NCBI GenBank assembly: GCA_937891125.1
Contig: CALAEZ010000144.1
Span: 1-5,425, forward strand
Direction of reading: 5' to 3'
From: an uncultured Treponema sp.
Lineage (GTDB): Bacteria > Spirochaetota > Spirochaetia > Treponematales > Treponemataceae
DNA: 5,425 nt
In this document: positions 1-5,425 of the stretch, piece after piece
Numbering within the stretch: position 1 is the first letter of the stretch
How the letters are laid out: each line of letters opens with the position of its first letter
The notes under the pieces: model-generated
The model's database searches: none
Told to the model about the DNA's origin: nothing
What the model saw: the letters and a program-made list of their open reading frames with translations, nothing else
Made by a program: the position numbers and the translations under genes

Positions 1-790
1 GTCGGTAACAACATCAAAATAATATTGATTGTCGCCGGGGATTTCATAAGTGACCGTCGTGAGCGGCGTGTTGCCGCTGTAAGCATTTGTATAAGCGGGG
101 CCTTCCTCAACCTCTTCGGAAATATCAACCGTAACCGAAAGCCGGGTCGGCACGGCGGAAATATATTCGCCGTTTGTAATATCCTGCCTGTTGGCAAAGG
201 TGAACATCGCAACCTCTTTTGCCGGCAGACTCCACACAAGGGTCTGCTGACCGTCTGCGTCTTCCGTAACCGTTGCCGTCGTTTCATATCCGCGGAAAGT
301 GTAAACACCGTCACCGTCGGAATCATCGCCTGTGACGGGTGACGCGCCGTTCGGGTAGAGCGTTATATCAGTTATGAACATGCCTTCACCGATAACATCG
401 GTAAATACAACGTCGCTTGCCGCTTCGCCGGAGCCCTCGTGATTGACTATCGGAATTGTGAATTCCTGAGAGCCCTGTTGAATTATCTGTGCAAGAGTTG
501 TAAATGCACCCATCAAAACTTCATAAGTATCTGCAAATGTAACATAACCGTCGCCTTCGTTAGGGTAAACAAATGCATCGTTTTCAAGGTAATTCTTATC
601 TGAATAAGAGGCGGCTGCTTGTTCAAGATAATATCTCGTTTTCTCGGCGTAAGTACCGTTTTGGTTAGGCGTAACGCCTTTAAGATATTCGGGGTTTACA
701 AGACAGCCCGTGCCGTTCAACTCATCACTGACACCAAGACCTATGTTGAACCATTCAACCCCGTAATCTTTGTCATTATAGTTATTATAT
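1..790 (-). other. Fragment of a VWA/adhesin-like surface protein fused to the end of valS
   Basis: The last ~260 codons of the valS frame do not resemble any synthetase. From about residue 893 they read like the end of a von Willebrand A domain: a hydrophobic strand VEWFNIGLGVSDELNGTGC, then a Tyr/Ala-rich helix and FADTYEVLMGAFTTLAQII, the usual closing helix. From about residue 980 there is a beta-rich domain (EFTIPIVNHEGSGEAASDVV, later DDSDGDGVYTF, SAVPTRLSVTVDI, then NAYSGNTPLTTVTYEIP). This style is typical of isopeptide or repeat-type adhesins in gut Clostridia. It has no signal peptide or start of its own and runs off the window at base 1. Its Ile codons include ATA 5 times in 12, while I saw none in valS. 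I infer that a different gene, possibly from a different organism, was joined to valS around 770-810. Family assignment is from memory of such proteins and is moderate. Confidence 0.6.
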
Positions 791-3462
791 GCTTCTTCAA
801 GCTTGTCACGCTCTTGCTGCACAAGCTCCGCTGGCGCGTGCTCTGCAAACTTGCCAGAAAGCTTTGCTTCAATCTTCTGAGCGTCAGCCTGCGTCTTTGC
901 AAGATCCTTGTTAAAGCGGGCTAAAAGCTGCTCTTTATTGATATTTTCATCAATCAAGATAAATGCTTCAAAGCCGGTGCCGACTGCGCCGATAGAAGAA
1001 GCAGGTTTTGCTTCCACAAAGTCGATTTTGGCTACTCCGGAAAGCAAACAGATCATATCTACTTTTTCGCGGCAGACTTCTGCATCGCTTCCCTTCACAA
1101 TCTGGAGCGCAATGTGGAGCTTTGTCGCCGGGTCAATGCCACATTCGTTACGAAGTCCACGCACGGCACGAATCAAATCCTGAAGAACTGCAAAGCGCGA
1201 AGTTACCGCAGCATTTACGCGCTCTTCTTTTGCCTTGGGGAACGGAGAAGCAACGAGCTTTCCAGCGTAGTCTTCGTTCGGCAAAATCTTCTGCTCGCCG
1301 GCTTTTGCGCGGTTTGCCGTAATTTCTGCAAGCGGCAATTTTGAGTAAATCTCTTCGGTTACAAACGGAATAAACGGATGCAAAAGGCGTAAGCTCTCTT
1401 CAAGCACGTTCAAAAGCACGCTTACTGCGCGGTCTTTTTCGTGCTCATCGCCATTACGGAAGCTTAACTTTGTCGCCTCAACATACCAGTCACAGAAGTA
1501 GTTCCAGAAGAACTCGTAGATGGCGCTTGCCGCGTCGTTATAGCGGTAGCTTTCAAGCGCGTCTCGCTCGTCGCGCACGCATTTGTCTAAAGAAGCGTAA
1601 ATCCAGCGGTCAAGCTCGGTAAGCTCTGCATCGGTCACTGGAATTAAGCTGCGGCCTTCAAGGTTACCAAGAATGTAGCGGCTTGCGTTCCAGACTTTGT
1701 TGCAGAAGCGGCTTCCAAGCTTAAAGCTTTCGTTATCGATTAAAATGTCCTGTCCCTGAGCGCACATGAACGAAAGCGTAAACTTAAGCGCGTCGCTTCC
1801 GTACTGCTCAATCACTTCAAGCGGGTCAATGCCGTTACCAAGCGACTTTGACATTTTGCGTCCCTGCTTGTCGCGCACAAGACCGTGAATGTAGATGTCC
1901 TTAAACGGAGCTTTTCCCGTAAACTCTAAGCCTGCCATAATCATGCGGCTTACCCAGAAGAAGATAATGTCGTAGGCAGTGACAAGCGCGGTTGTCGGGT
2001 AGAAGTTCTGTAAGTCGGCAGTGTTTTCAGGCCAGCCGAGCGTTGAAAACGGCCAGAGCCATGAGCTAAACCAGGTGTCAAGCACGTCCGGGTCCTGCTT
2101 TACGTTTTTGCTTCCGCATTTTGGGCAGACGGTAACGTCTTCGCGGCTTACGATTGTCTCGCCGCACTCGCAGTACCATGCAGGAATTCTGTGTCCCCAC
2201 CAAATCTGGCGGCTAACACACCAGTCGCGGATATTTTCCATCCAGTGCGTGTAGGTGTTTTCCCACTTTCGCGGATAGAAGACGATGTCGCCGTCTTTCC
2301 ATGCTTTAAGAGCTTTTTCTGCAAGCGGCTTCATCTTAACAAACCACTGATAGCTTAAATACGGCTCAACGACGGTCTTACAGCGGTAGCAGTGACCGAC
2401 AGAATGCACCATTTTCTCTTCGCACTTAAAAAGGCCAGCTTCAGTTAAGTCTTCAATAACAAGCTTACGCGCCTGCTCACACTTTAAGCCGCGGTATTTT
2501 TCTGGCACGTTGTCGTTTAAAGTGCCGTCAGGATTTAAAAGATTTACAACTTCAAGATTGTGACGTAAGCCCACTTCCCAGTCGTTCGGGTCATGTGCCG
2601 GCGTGATTTTTACCATACCGGTTCCAAACTCTTTGTCTACGTAGCTGTCAGCAATAATCGGAATCTCTTTTCCGGTAAGCGGAAGCTTAAGCATTTTTCC
2701 GACCAAAGCCTTGTAGCGGTCATCATCTGGGTTTACAGCAACGGCGGTGTCGCCAAAGAAGGTTTCTGGGCGCGTTGTTGCAACTTCAATTTTTCCAGAG
2801 CCGTCTGCGTACTCGTAGAACAGGTGATACATAGCTCCCTGCGTGTCTACGTGGTCAACTTCGTCATCAGCCAAAGCCGTGCCGCAGCGCGGACACCAGT
2901 TTACAAGCCGCTGACCTTTGTACATAAGCCCGCGTTCGTAGAGCGTAACGAATACGTCGCGCACAGCCTTTGAAAGTCCTTCGTCGTAGGTGAAGCGTTC
3001 GCGGCTCCAGTCTACGCTGTTACCAAGCTTTTTCTGCTGCTTTACAATCGTGTCGTGGTGGTCGTGCGTTACTTCCCAGGTGCGCTCAATAAATTTTTCG
3101 CGTCCAAGGTCGTTCCGGCTCTTGCCTTCTTTTTTAAGTGCGCGCTCAACAACGTTCTGCGTTGCAATGCCGGCATGGTCAGTGCCCGGAATCCAGAGCG
3201 TGTCATCTCCCTTCATGCGGTGGTAGCGCACCACAATATCCTGCAGCGTATTGTTTAAGCCGTGCCCCATGTGCAAAACGCCCGTAACATTTGGCGGCGG
3301 AATGACGACGGTGTATTTAATGTTGGTGTTAGTCTTTAAGTTGTGCACAGGAGATGCTTCGTCGCTGTGCGGGCGGAAGTCGCCCTGCTCGACCCATTCT
3401 GCATAAATGCGGTCTTCAAAGTCTTTTGGATTATATGCTTTTTCAAGTTCAATTGCTTTCAT
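1..3462 (-). CDS. valS: Valyl-tRNA synthetase, fused in frame to a foreign C-terminal piece; no stop in window
   Basis: This cytoplasmic class I synthetase charges tRNA-Val with valine and edits mischarged threonine. The frame opens at ATG 3462 and is ValS until about residue 890. Visible landmarks are the ATP-binding HMGH (64-67) after PPPNVTG, the CP1 editing-domain motifs TTRPET (229-234) and HDPND (290-294), Cys pairs at 190/193, 358/361, 431/433 and 446/449 that look zinc-binding, DPDVLDTWFSS from 457, and KMSKS (536-540). An anticodon-binding domain follows, then a charged C-terminal coiled-coil arm (about 850-891). The start fits the family N-terminus (MKAIELEKAYNPKDFEDRIY). The arm seems to lose its last 15-20 residues where the frame passes, near base 790, into an unrelated surface protein that stays open to base 1 (1154 codons in all). 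The ValS identity is very secure; the fusion is probably not biological. The gene has its own promoter and sits 46 bases after the PLP enzyme gene. Confidence 0.93.
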   Translation of the reverse strand, partial: MKAIELEKAYNPKDFEDRIYAEWVEQGDFRPHSDEASPVHNLKTNTNIKYTVVIPPPNVTGVLHMGHGLNNTLQDIVVRYHRMKGDDTLWIPGTDHAGIATQNVVERALKKEGKSRNDLGREKFIERTWEVTHDHHDTIVKQQKKLGNSVDWSRERFTYDEGLSKAVRDVFVTLYERGLMYKGQRLVNWCPRCGTALADDEVDHVDTQGAMYHLFYEYADGSGKIEVATTRPETFFGDTAVAVNPDDDRYKALVGKMLKLPLTGKEIPIIADSYVDKEFGTGMVKITPAHDPNDWEVGLRHNLEVVNLLNPDGTLNDNVPEKYRGLKCEQARKLVIEDLTEAGLFKCEEKMVHSVGHCYRCKTVVEPYLSYQWFVKMKPLAEKALKAWKDGDIVFYPRKWENTYTHWMENIRDWCVSRQIWWGHRIPAWYCECGETIVSREDVTVCPKCGSKNVKQDPDVLDTWFSSWLWPFSTLGWPENTADLQNFYPTTALVTAYDIIFFWVSRMIMAGLEFTGKAPFKDIYIHGLVRDKQGRKMSKSLGNGIDPLEVIEQYGSDALKFTLSFMCAQGQDILIDNESFKLGSRFCNKVWNASRYILGNLEGRSLIPVTDAELTELDRWIYASLDKCVRDERDALESYRYNDAASAIYEFFWNYFCDWYVEATKLSFRNGDEHEKDRAVSVLLNVLEESLRLLHPFIPFVTEEIYSKLPLAEITANRAKAGEQKILPNEDYAGKLVASPFPKAKEERVNAAVTSRFAVLQDLIRAVRGLRNECGIDPATKLHIALQIVKGSDAEVCREKVDMICLLSGVAKIDFVEAKPASSIGAVGTGFEAFILIDENINKEQLLARFNKDLAKTQADAQKIEAKLSGKFAEHAPAELVQQERDKLEEAYNNYNDKDYGVEWFNIGLGVSDELNGTGCLVNPEYLKGVTPNQNGTYAEKTRYYLEQAAASYSDKNYLENDAFVYPNEGDGYVTFADTYEVLMGAFTTLAQIIQQGSQEFTIPIVNHEGSGEAASDVVFTDVIGEGMFITDITLYPNGASPVTGDDSDGDGVYTFRGYETTATVTEDADGQQTLVWSLPAKEVAMFTFANRQDITNGEYISAVPTRLSVTVDISEEVEEGPAYTNAYSGNTPLTTVTYEIPGDNQYYFDVVTD

Positions 3463-3470
3463 AGTGCAAG

Positions 3471-3499
3471 AGTATAGTAAAAAAATACGGCTTATTCAA
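3471..3499 (-). promoter_or_regulatory. valS promoter, -10 box eight bases before the start codon
   Basis: On the minus strand TTGAAT (3499-3494) is followed after exactly 17 bases by TATACT (3476-3471), close to the sigma70 consensus. Only eight bases (CTTGCACT) separate the -10 box from the ATG at 3462, so transcription should begin at or within about three bases of the start codon. There is no Shine-Dalgarno in that space. The 17-base spacer contains the T-run of the terminator of the preceding gene. Confidence 0.65.
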
Positions 3500-3524
3500 T
3501 TCTTTTGCTTACGAAGCAAGCCGT
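3479..3524 (-). terminator. Probable intrinsic terminator of the MalY/PatB-type gene
   Basis: Reading the minus strand, ACGGCTT (3524-3518) pairs perfectly with AAGCCGT (3493-3487), followed by A and seven T (3485-3479). Inside the loop a small hairpin GCTT-cgt-AAGC (3517-3507) can stack directly on the 5' arm. The 5' arm lies within the last codons of the PLP enzyme gene, and its stop codon TAA (3511-3509) is inside the inner hairpin. The outer loop is long (24 bases) and lopsided, so strength is uncertain. The same bases carry the valS promoter. Confidence 0.5.
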
Positions 3525-4648
3525 GTAAGCGCTTCCTGTAGCAACACCTTGGGGCACGCAAGATTTATGCGCACAAAGTTTCTGCCTGCGTCTCCGTATT
3601 GGCTTCCGCCGCTTATAAAAAGCCCTGTTTTCTCTTTAAGCTTTTGGGCAAACGCATCGCCGGTAAGTCCTGTTTGCGACACATCGAGCCACATAAGATA
3701 CGTTGCGTCACTCTTTACGGGCTTTACTGCTGGCAGATTTTGCGCAATAAAAGCTTCTGCAATTGTACGGTTTTCAAAAACATATTCCCGCATTTCGTTA
3801 AGCCATTCCTCTCCGTCAGTAAAGGCTGCAACTGCCGCCTGAATAGCAAAGGCATTTGGCTCAGCACATTCGTCGGTGTTCAAGGCACGCCAGACCTTGT
3901 GGCGCAGATTTTGATTTGGAATGTAAACTGCAGCACTATGTAAGCCTGCGATGTTGAACGCTTTACTCGGTGCAATGCACGTAACGCTATTCATCTTGCA
4001 GTCATCGTTCACGCTTGCAAAGGGCGTGTATGCTGTTCCTGGTCGTGTAATGTCGCAATGAATTTCGTCACTGACGACCACGACATTGTATTTTTTACAA
4101 AGCGAGCCGATTTTAGCCAGTTCTTCTTTTGACCAGAGATTCCCGCACGGATTATGCGGATTGCACAAAATCATCAGTGAAACCTGCGGATTTGAAAGGT
4201 CGTGCTCAAGGCGCTCAAAGTTAATGGTGTAGCGAGTGCCGTCATAGTCAAGCGGGCTTTGTAAGACATTTCGCCCATTGTTTACAATAGAATTAAAAAA
4301 GATGTTGTACACGGGCGTTTGAATCAAAACATATTCGGCGCTCGTGGTAAGCTTTCGCACAATGCTTGAAATTGCCGGCACTACGCCTGTGCAAAACACA
4401 AGCGCTTCTTTTTGTATCTGTAGCTTATGCCGCTTTTGCCACCAGCCACTGTAGGACGCTGCCCATTCGTCAGGGATTATTGAGTAGCCAAAAATGGGGT
4501 GCGCTACCCGCTCTTGAAGTGCCTTTTGAATGCACGGAGCGACTGCAAAATCCATGTCGGCAACCCAAAGAGGAAGAGTCCCCTTTTCTTCTTCCCATTT
4601 AAGAGAATTTGTGTTTTTTCGGTCGATAATTTGGTCAAAGTTGAACAT
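3509..4648 (-). CDS. patB: MalY/PatB-family PLP C-S lyase (cystathionine beta-lyase / cystalysin-like)
   Basis: This is a 379-residue fold-type I PLP enzyme. The family cleaves C-S bonds of cystathionine or cysteine to give pyruvate, ammonia and a thiol (homocysteine or H2S). The N-terminus FDQIIDRKNTNSLKW and the WVADMDF block (28-34) are family signatures. PLP contacts visible are Tyr114 in TPVYN, Asn163 in CNPHNPCG, Asp194 in SDEIH and the Schiff-base Lys229 in APSKAFNIAGL. Arg360 in RNFVRINLACP should bind the substrate carboxylate. Length is close to the usual ~390-400, so the gene looks intact. Treponema denticola cystalysin shows the same blocks (SADMEF, SDEIHFD, APSKTFNIAG), so an H2S-producing cysteine desulfhydrase is possible. 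E. coli MalY also represses the maltose system by contacting MalT, which cannot be judged here. The start is fixed by the family N-terminus; it has a promoter but no Shine-Dalgarno. The symbol is family-level only. Confidence 0.88.
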   Translation of the reverse strand: MFNFDQIIDRKNTNSLKWEEEKGTLPLWVADMDFAVAPCIQKALQERVAHPIFGYSIIPDEWAASYSGWWQKRHKLQIQKEALVFCTGVVPAISSIVRKLTTSAEYVLIQTPVYNIFFNSIVNNGRNVLQSPLDYDGTRYTINFERLEHDLSNPQVSLMILCNPHNPCGNLWSKEELAKIGSLCKKYNVVVVSDEIHCDITRPGTAYTPFASVNDDCKMNSVTCIAPSKAFNIAGLHSAAVYIPNQNLRHKVWRALNTDECAEPNAFAIQAAVAAFTDGEEWLNEMREYVFENRTIAEAFIAQNLPAVKPVKSDATYLMWLDVSQTGLTGDAFAQKLKEKTGLFISGGSQYGDAGRNFVRINLACPKVLLQEALTRLAS

Positions 4649-4655
4649 AACAAGG

Positions 4656-4684
4656 AGTATAGCAGAAAAAATGTGTTCTGTCTT
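4656..4684 (-). promoter_or_regulatory. Promoter of the MalY/PatB-type gene, -10 box seven bases before ATG
   Basis: A TATACT box (4661-4656) lies seven bases (CCTTGTT) before the ATG at 4648. Seventeen bases upstream is AAGACA (4684-4679), a 4-of-6 match to TTGACA. The expected start of transcription falls on or next to the start codon, and there is no Shine-Dalgarno. The layout closely matches the valS promoter: both read TATACTC followed by CTTG just before the ATG. Confidence 0.6.
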
Positions 4685-4694
4685 TGCCGAAAGA

Positions 4695-4753
4695 TTATCG
4701 GCTCACCTGCCTGTCGACAGCCAAGAGCCCGATAATGACAGGTACTGCAGGTG
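4695..4753. repeat. Two interleaved imperfect inverted repeats upstream of the MalY/PatB-type gene
   Basis: Four arms lie in the order B', A', B, A on the plus strand. B' TTATCGGCTC (4695-4704) pairs with B GAGCCCGATAA (4725-4735) with one bulged base. A' CACCTGCCTGTC (4704-4715) pairs with A at 4737-4753 (GACAGG, then GCAGGTG after TACT), with a short bulge. The two pairings cross each other, so the RNA could form either of two hairpins or a pseudoknot. A perfect 10-base palindrome CTGTCGACAG (4711-4720) lies in the centre. No T-run follows on either strand, which argues against a simple terminator. The block starts where hipA similarity ends, contains the stop of the hipA remnant, and ends 10 bases upstream of the promoter -35. 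Its role is unknown. Confidence 0.55.
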
Positions 4754-5169
4754 CACGGGAATGAAAGATAATACATTGAATCAGCTTTTGAGTTTCAAGA
4801 GCGGGAACTGTCAATGAAGATTTTATGACATTGTATAAATCTGTAAATCCAGGTCCGCCATCGCTTTGATATTTTACTTCGCTCATAAGCGCAAGTGCCT
4901 GACAAAGATCTTCCTGATGCAAGCGTTTTATACATTTTTTTTCGATAATTCTGTCATATCGTTCAACAACAAAAACATCTTTACCTGCAAAAGAAACTAA
5001 ATCAACTTCTGGAACAGAAAGGCCAAGCAACTTTGCAATTTTCATGCAGATATATTTTGGCGGAAGGGTCTAAAAGATAAGCTTCGTCATAGCAAAATAC
5101 AATGCCACGGTTCGCTGTAGAAAAGAGTTCGCCTGCTTTTTTCGCTCTAAAATAAACATCAAGCTTCAT
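4695..5169 (-). pseudogene. hipA: hipA remnant (type II toxin, Ser/Thr kinase-like), internally deleted and truncated
   Basis: HipA phosphorylates glutamyl-tRNA synthetase in E. coli and is neutralised by HipB. An N-terminal piece starts at ATG 5169 (MKLDVYFRAKKAGELF ... IVFCYDEAYLLDPSAK) and fits the HipA N-terminus for about 38 residues; that frame stops at 5004-5002. A second frame, whose first ATG is at 5045, carries the middle of HipA: CMKIAKLLGLSVPEVDL, then, counted from that ATG, VERYDR (27-32), HQEDLCQAL (43-51) and SDGGPG (61-66), as in E. coli HipA. Roughly 130-150 residues are missing between the two pieces, including the ATP-loop region. Similarity ends near base 4760, before the catalytic DGHAKN loop and the later metal-binding Asp, and is replaced by 21 unrelated residues. 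A full HipA has about 440 residues. The protein cannot be an active kinase. The start overlaps the hipB stop. Confidence 0.82.
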
Positions 5170-5403
5170 GTATACATCTCCGAATCGTCTTCGCGGTAAA
5201 GTGCATATACGTTTATGCCAAGCATTTCAACACAATGAAAAACTTTACCAAACTGAAGTGTAGGTTTTGCGTTTTCTAACTCCGAAAAAAAAACGGTTTC
5301 CAACATTGCATAAGCTTGCCGCCTGCTCCTGTGTAAGATTCAGACTTTTTCGGCGAATTTTTACAATTTCAGGGAACCTCGAAAAACTGGTTTTAGAATC
5401 TTC
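5166..5403 (-). pseudogene. hipB: hipB-like antitoxin gene, frameshifted and without a visible start
   Basis: HipB is a small Cro/C1-type helix-turn-helix protein that binds the hipBA operator and inhibits HipA. One frame gives FPEIVKIRRKSLNLTQEQAA followed by SLCNVGNRFF, a clear HTH of this family. It then hits a run of nine T (5293-5285) and, read straight on, ends at TAA 5247-5245. Shifting by one base at the run restores SELENAKPTLQFGKVF and continues through GINVYALYREDDSEMYT to a TGA at 5168-5166 that overlaps the hipA ATG (ATGA). Eight T would give an intact frame. Upstream, the HTH frame is open only to a TAA at 5406-5404 and has no ATG, GTG or TTG, so the true N-terminus is missing or altered. 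HTH and hipA linkage make the identity good; function is doubtful. Confidence 0.8.
5178..5181 (-). promoter_or_regulatory. Shine-Dalgarno of hipA inside the end of hipB
   Basis: GGAG lies eight bases before the hipA ATG at 5169, within the last codons of hipB, and the hipB stop overlaps the ATG. This is the usual arrangement for translational coupling of antitoxin and toxin. It also shows that Shine-Dalgarno initiation is used here, in contrast to the two genes downstream. Confidence 0.55.
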
Positions 5404-5425
5404 TTATCCTGCCCTGAATCAATTT

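Noticed and set aside
25..342. Plus-strand open frame of 105 codons at the left end
   Set aside because: It is antisense to the surface-protein fragment, whose minus-strand translation has clear domain character; the plus-strand translation has none.
1..3462. A genuine new synthetase-adhesin fusion protein
   Set aside because: The joint truncates the ValS arm, the appended part starts in the middle of a VWA domain, and codon use changes at the same place; an artefact or scar is far more likely.
3549..3943. Plus-strand open frames across the PLP enzyme gene
   Set aside because: They are shadows of a well-supported minus-strand enzyme and their translations resemble nothing I know.
4695..4753. 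Integron attC site or a hipBA operator (TATCC-N8-GGATA type)
   Set aside because: The ends lack the GTTRRRY/RYYYAAC core of attC. TATC/GATA half-sites occur but with the wrong spacing, and the block lies downstream of hipA rather than before hipB.
4504..4776. Minus-strand open frame of 90 codons with a Cys-rich start, crossing the promoter into the PLP gene
   Set aside because: It overlaps the promoter and the first codons of the PLP gene in another frame and reads as low-complexity chance sequence; the Cys residues are spaced irregularly.
5002..5169. A split HipS-like small toxin subunit (HipBST arrangement)
   Set aside because: HipS proteins are about 100 residues; here only about 38 residues match the HipA N-terminus before the frame becomes unrelated, so deletion is the simpler reading.

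Overview
The window most likely comes from a spirochaete close to Treponema, probably from a gut or oral metagenome. This rests on the Treponema-like valyl-tRNA synthetase and on a PLP C-S lyase of the MalY/PatB/cystalysin family; it is a judgement from remembered protein families, not a search. Every gene lies on the minus strand.

Layout in the direction of transcription (right to left). (1) 5425-4695 holds the remains of a hipBA toxin-antitoxin operon. hipB has no visible start codon and is frameshifted at a run of nine T. hipA overlaps it by ATGA, has lost its middle, and ends before the catalytic loop. (2) 4753-4695 is a compact pair of interleaved inverted repeats between the broken hipA end and the next promoter. 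(3) 4684-4649 is a sigma70-type promoter, followed by a complete 379-residue MalY/PatB-type PLP enzyme at 4648-3509. (4) 3524-3479 is a probable intrinsic terminator for that gene, physically merged with the promoter of valS (-35 at 3499-3494, -10 at 3476-3471). (5) valS starts at 3462 and is essentially complete down to about 790. The same frame then runs without a stop to base 1 through about 260 residues of an unrelated surface protein: the end of a von Willebrand A domain followed by a repeat-type adhesin domain.

Three points deserve attention. First, both intact genes have their -10 box only 7-8 bases before the ATG and no Shine-Dalgarno, which predicts leaderless mRNAs, whereas hipA does have a Shine-Dalgarno. 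Second, the valS/surface-protein fusion coincides with a sharp change in isoleucine codon use and is more likely an assembly chimera or recombination scar than a working fusion. Third, the hipBA module carries several independent lesions and looks dead. I found no convincing new defence or mobile system here. There is no rRNA, tRNA or CRISPR array that I can see. No gene-free stretch exceeds 300 bases.
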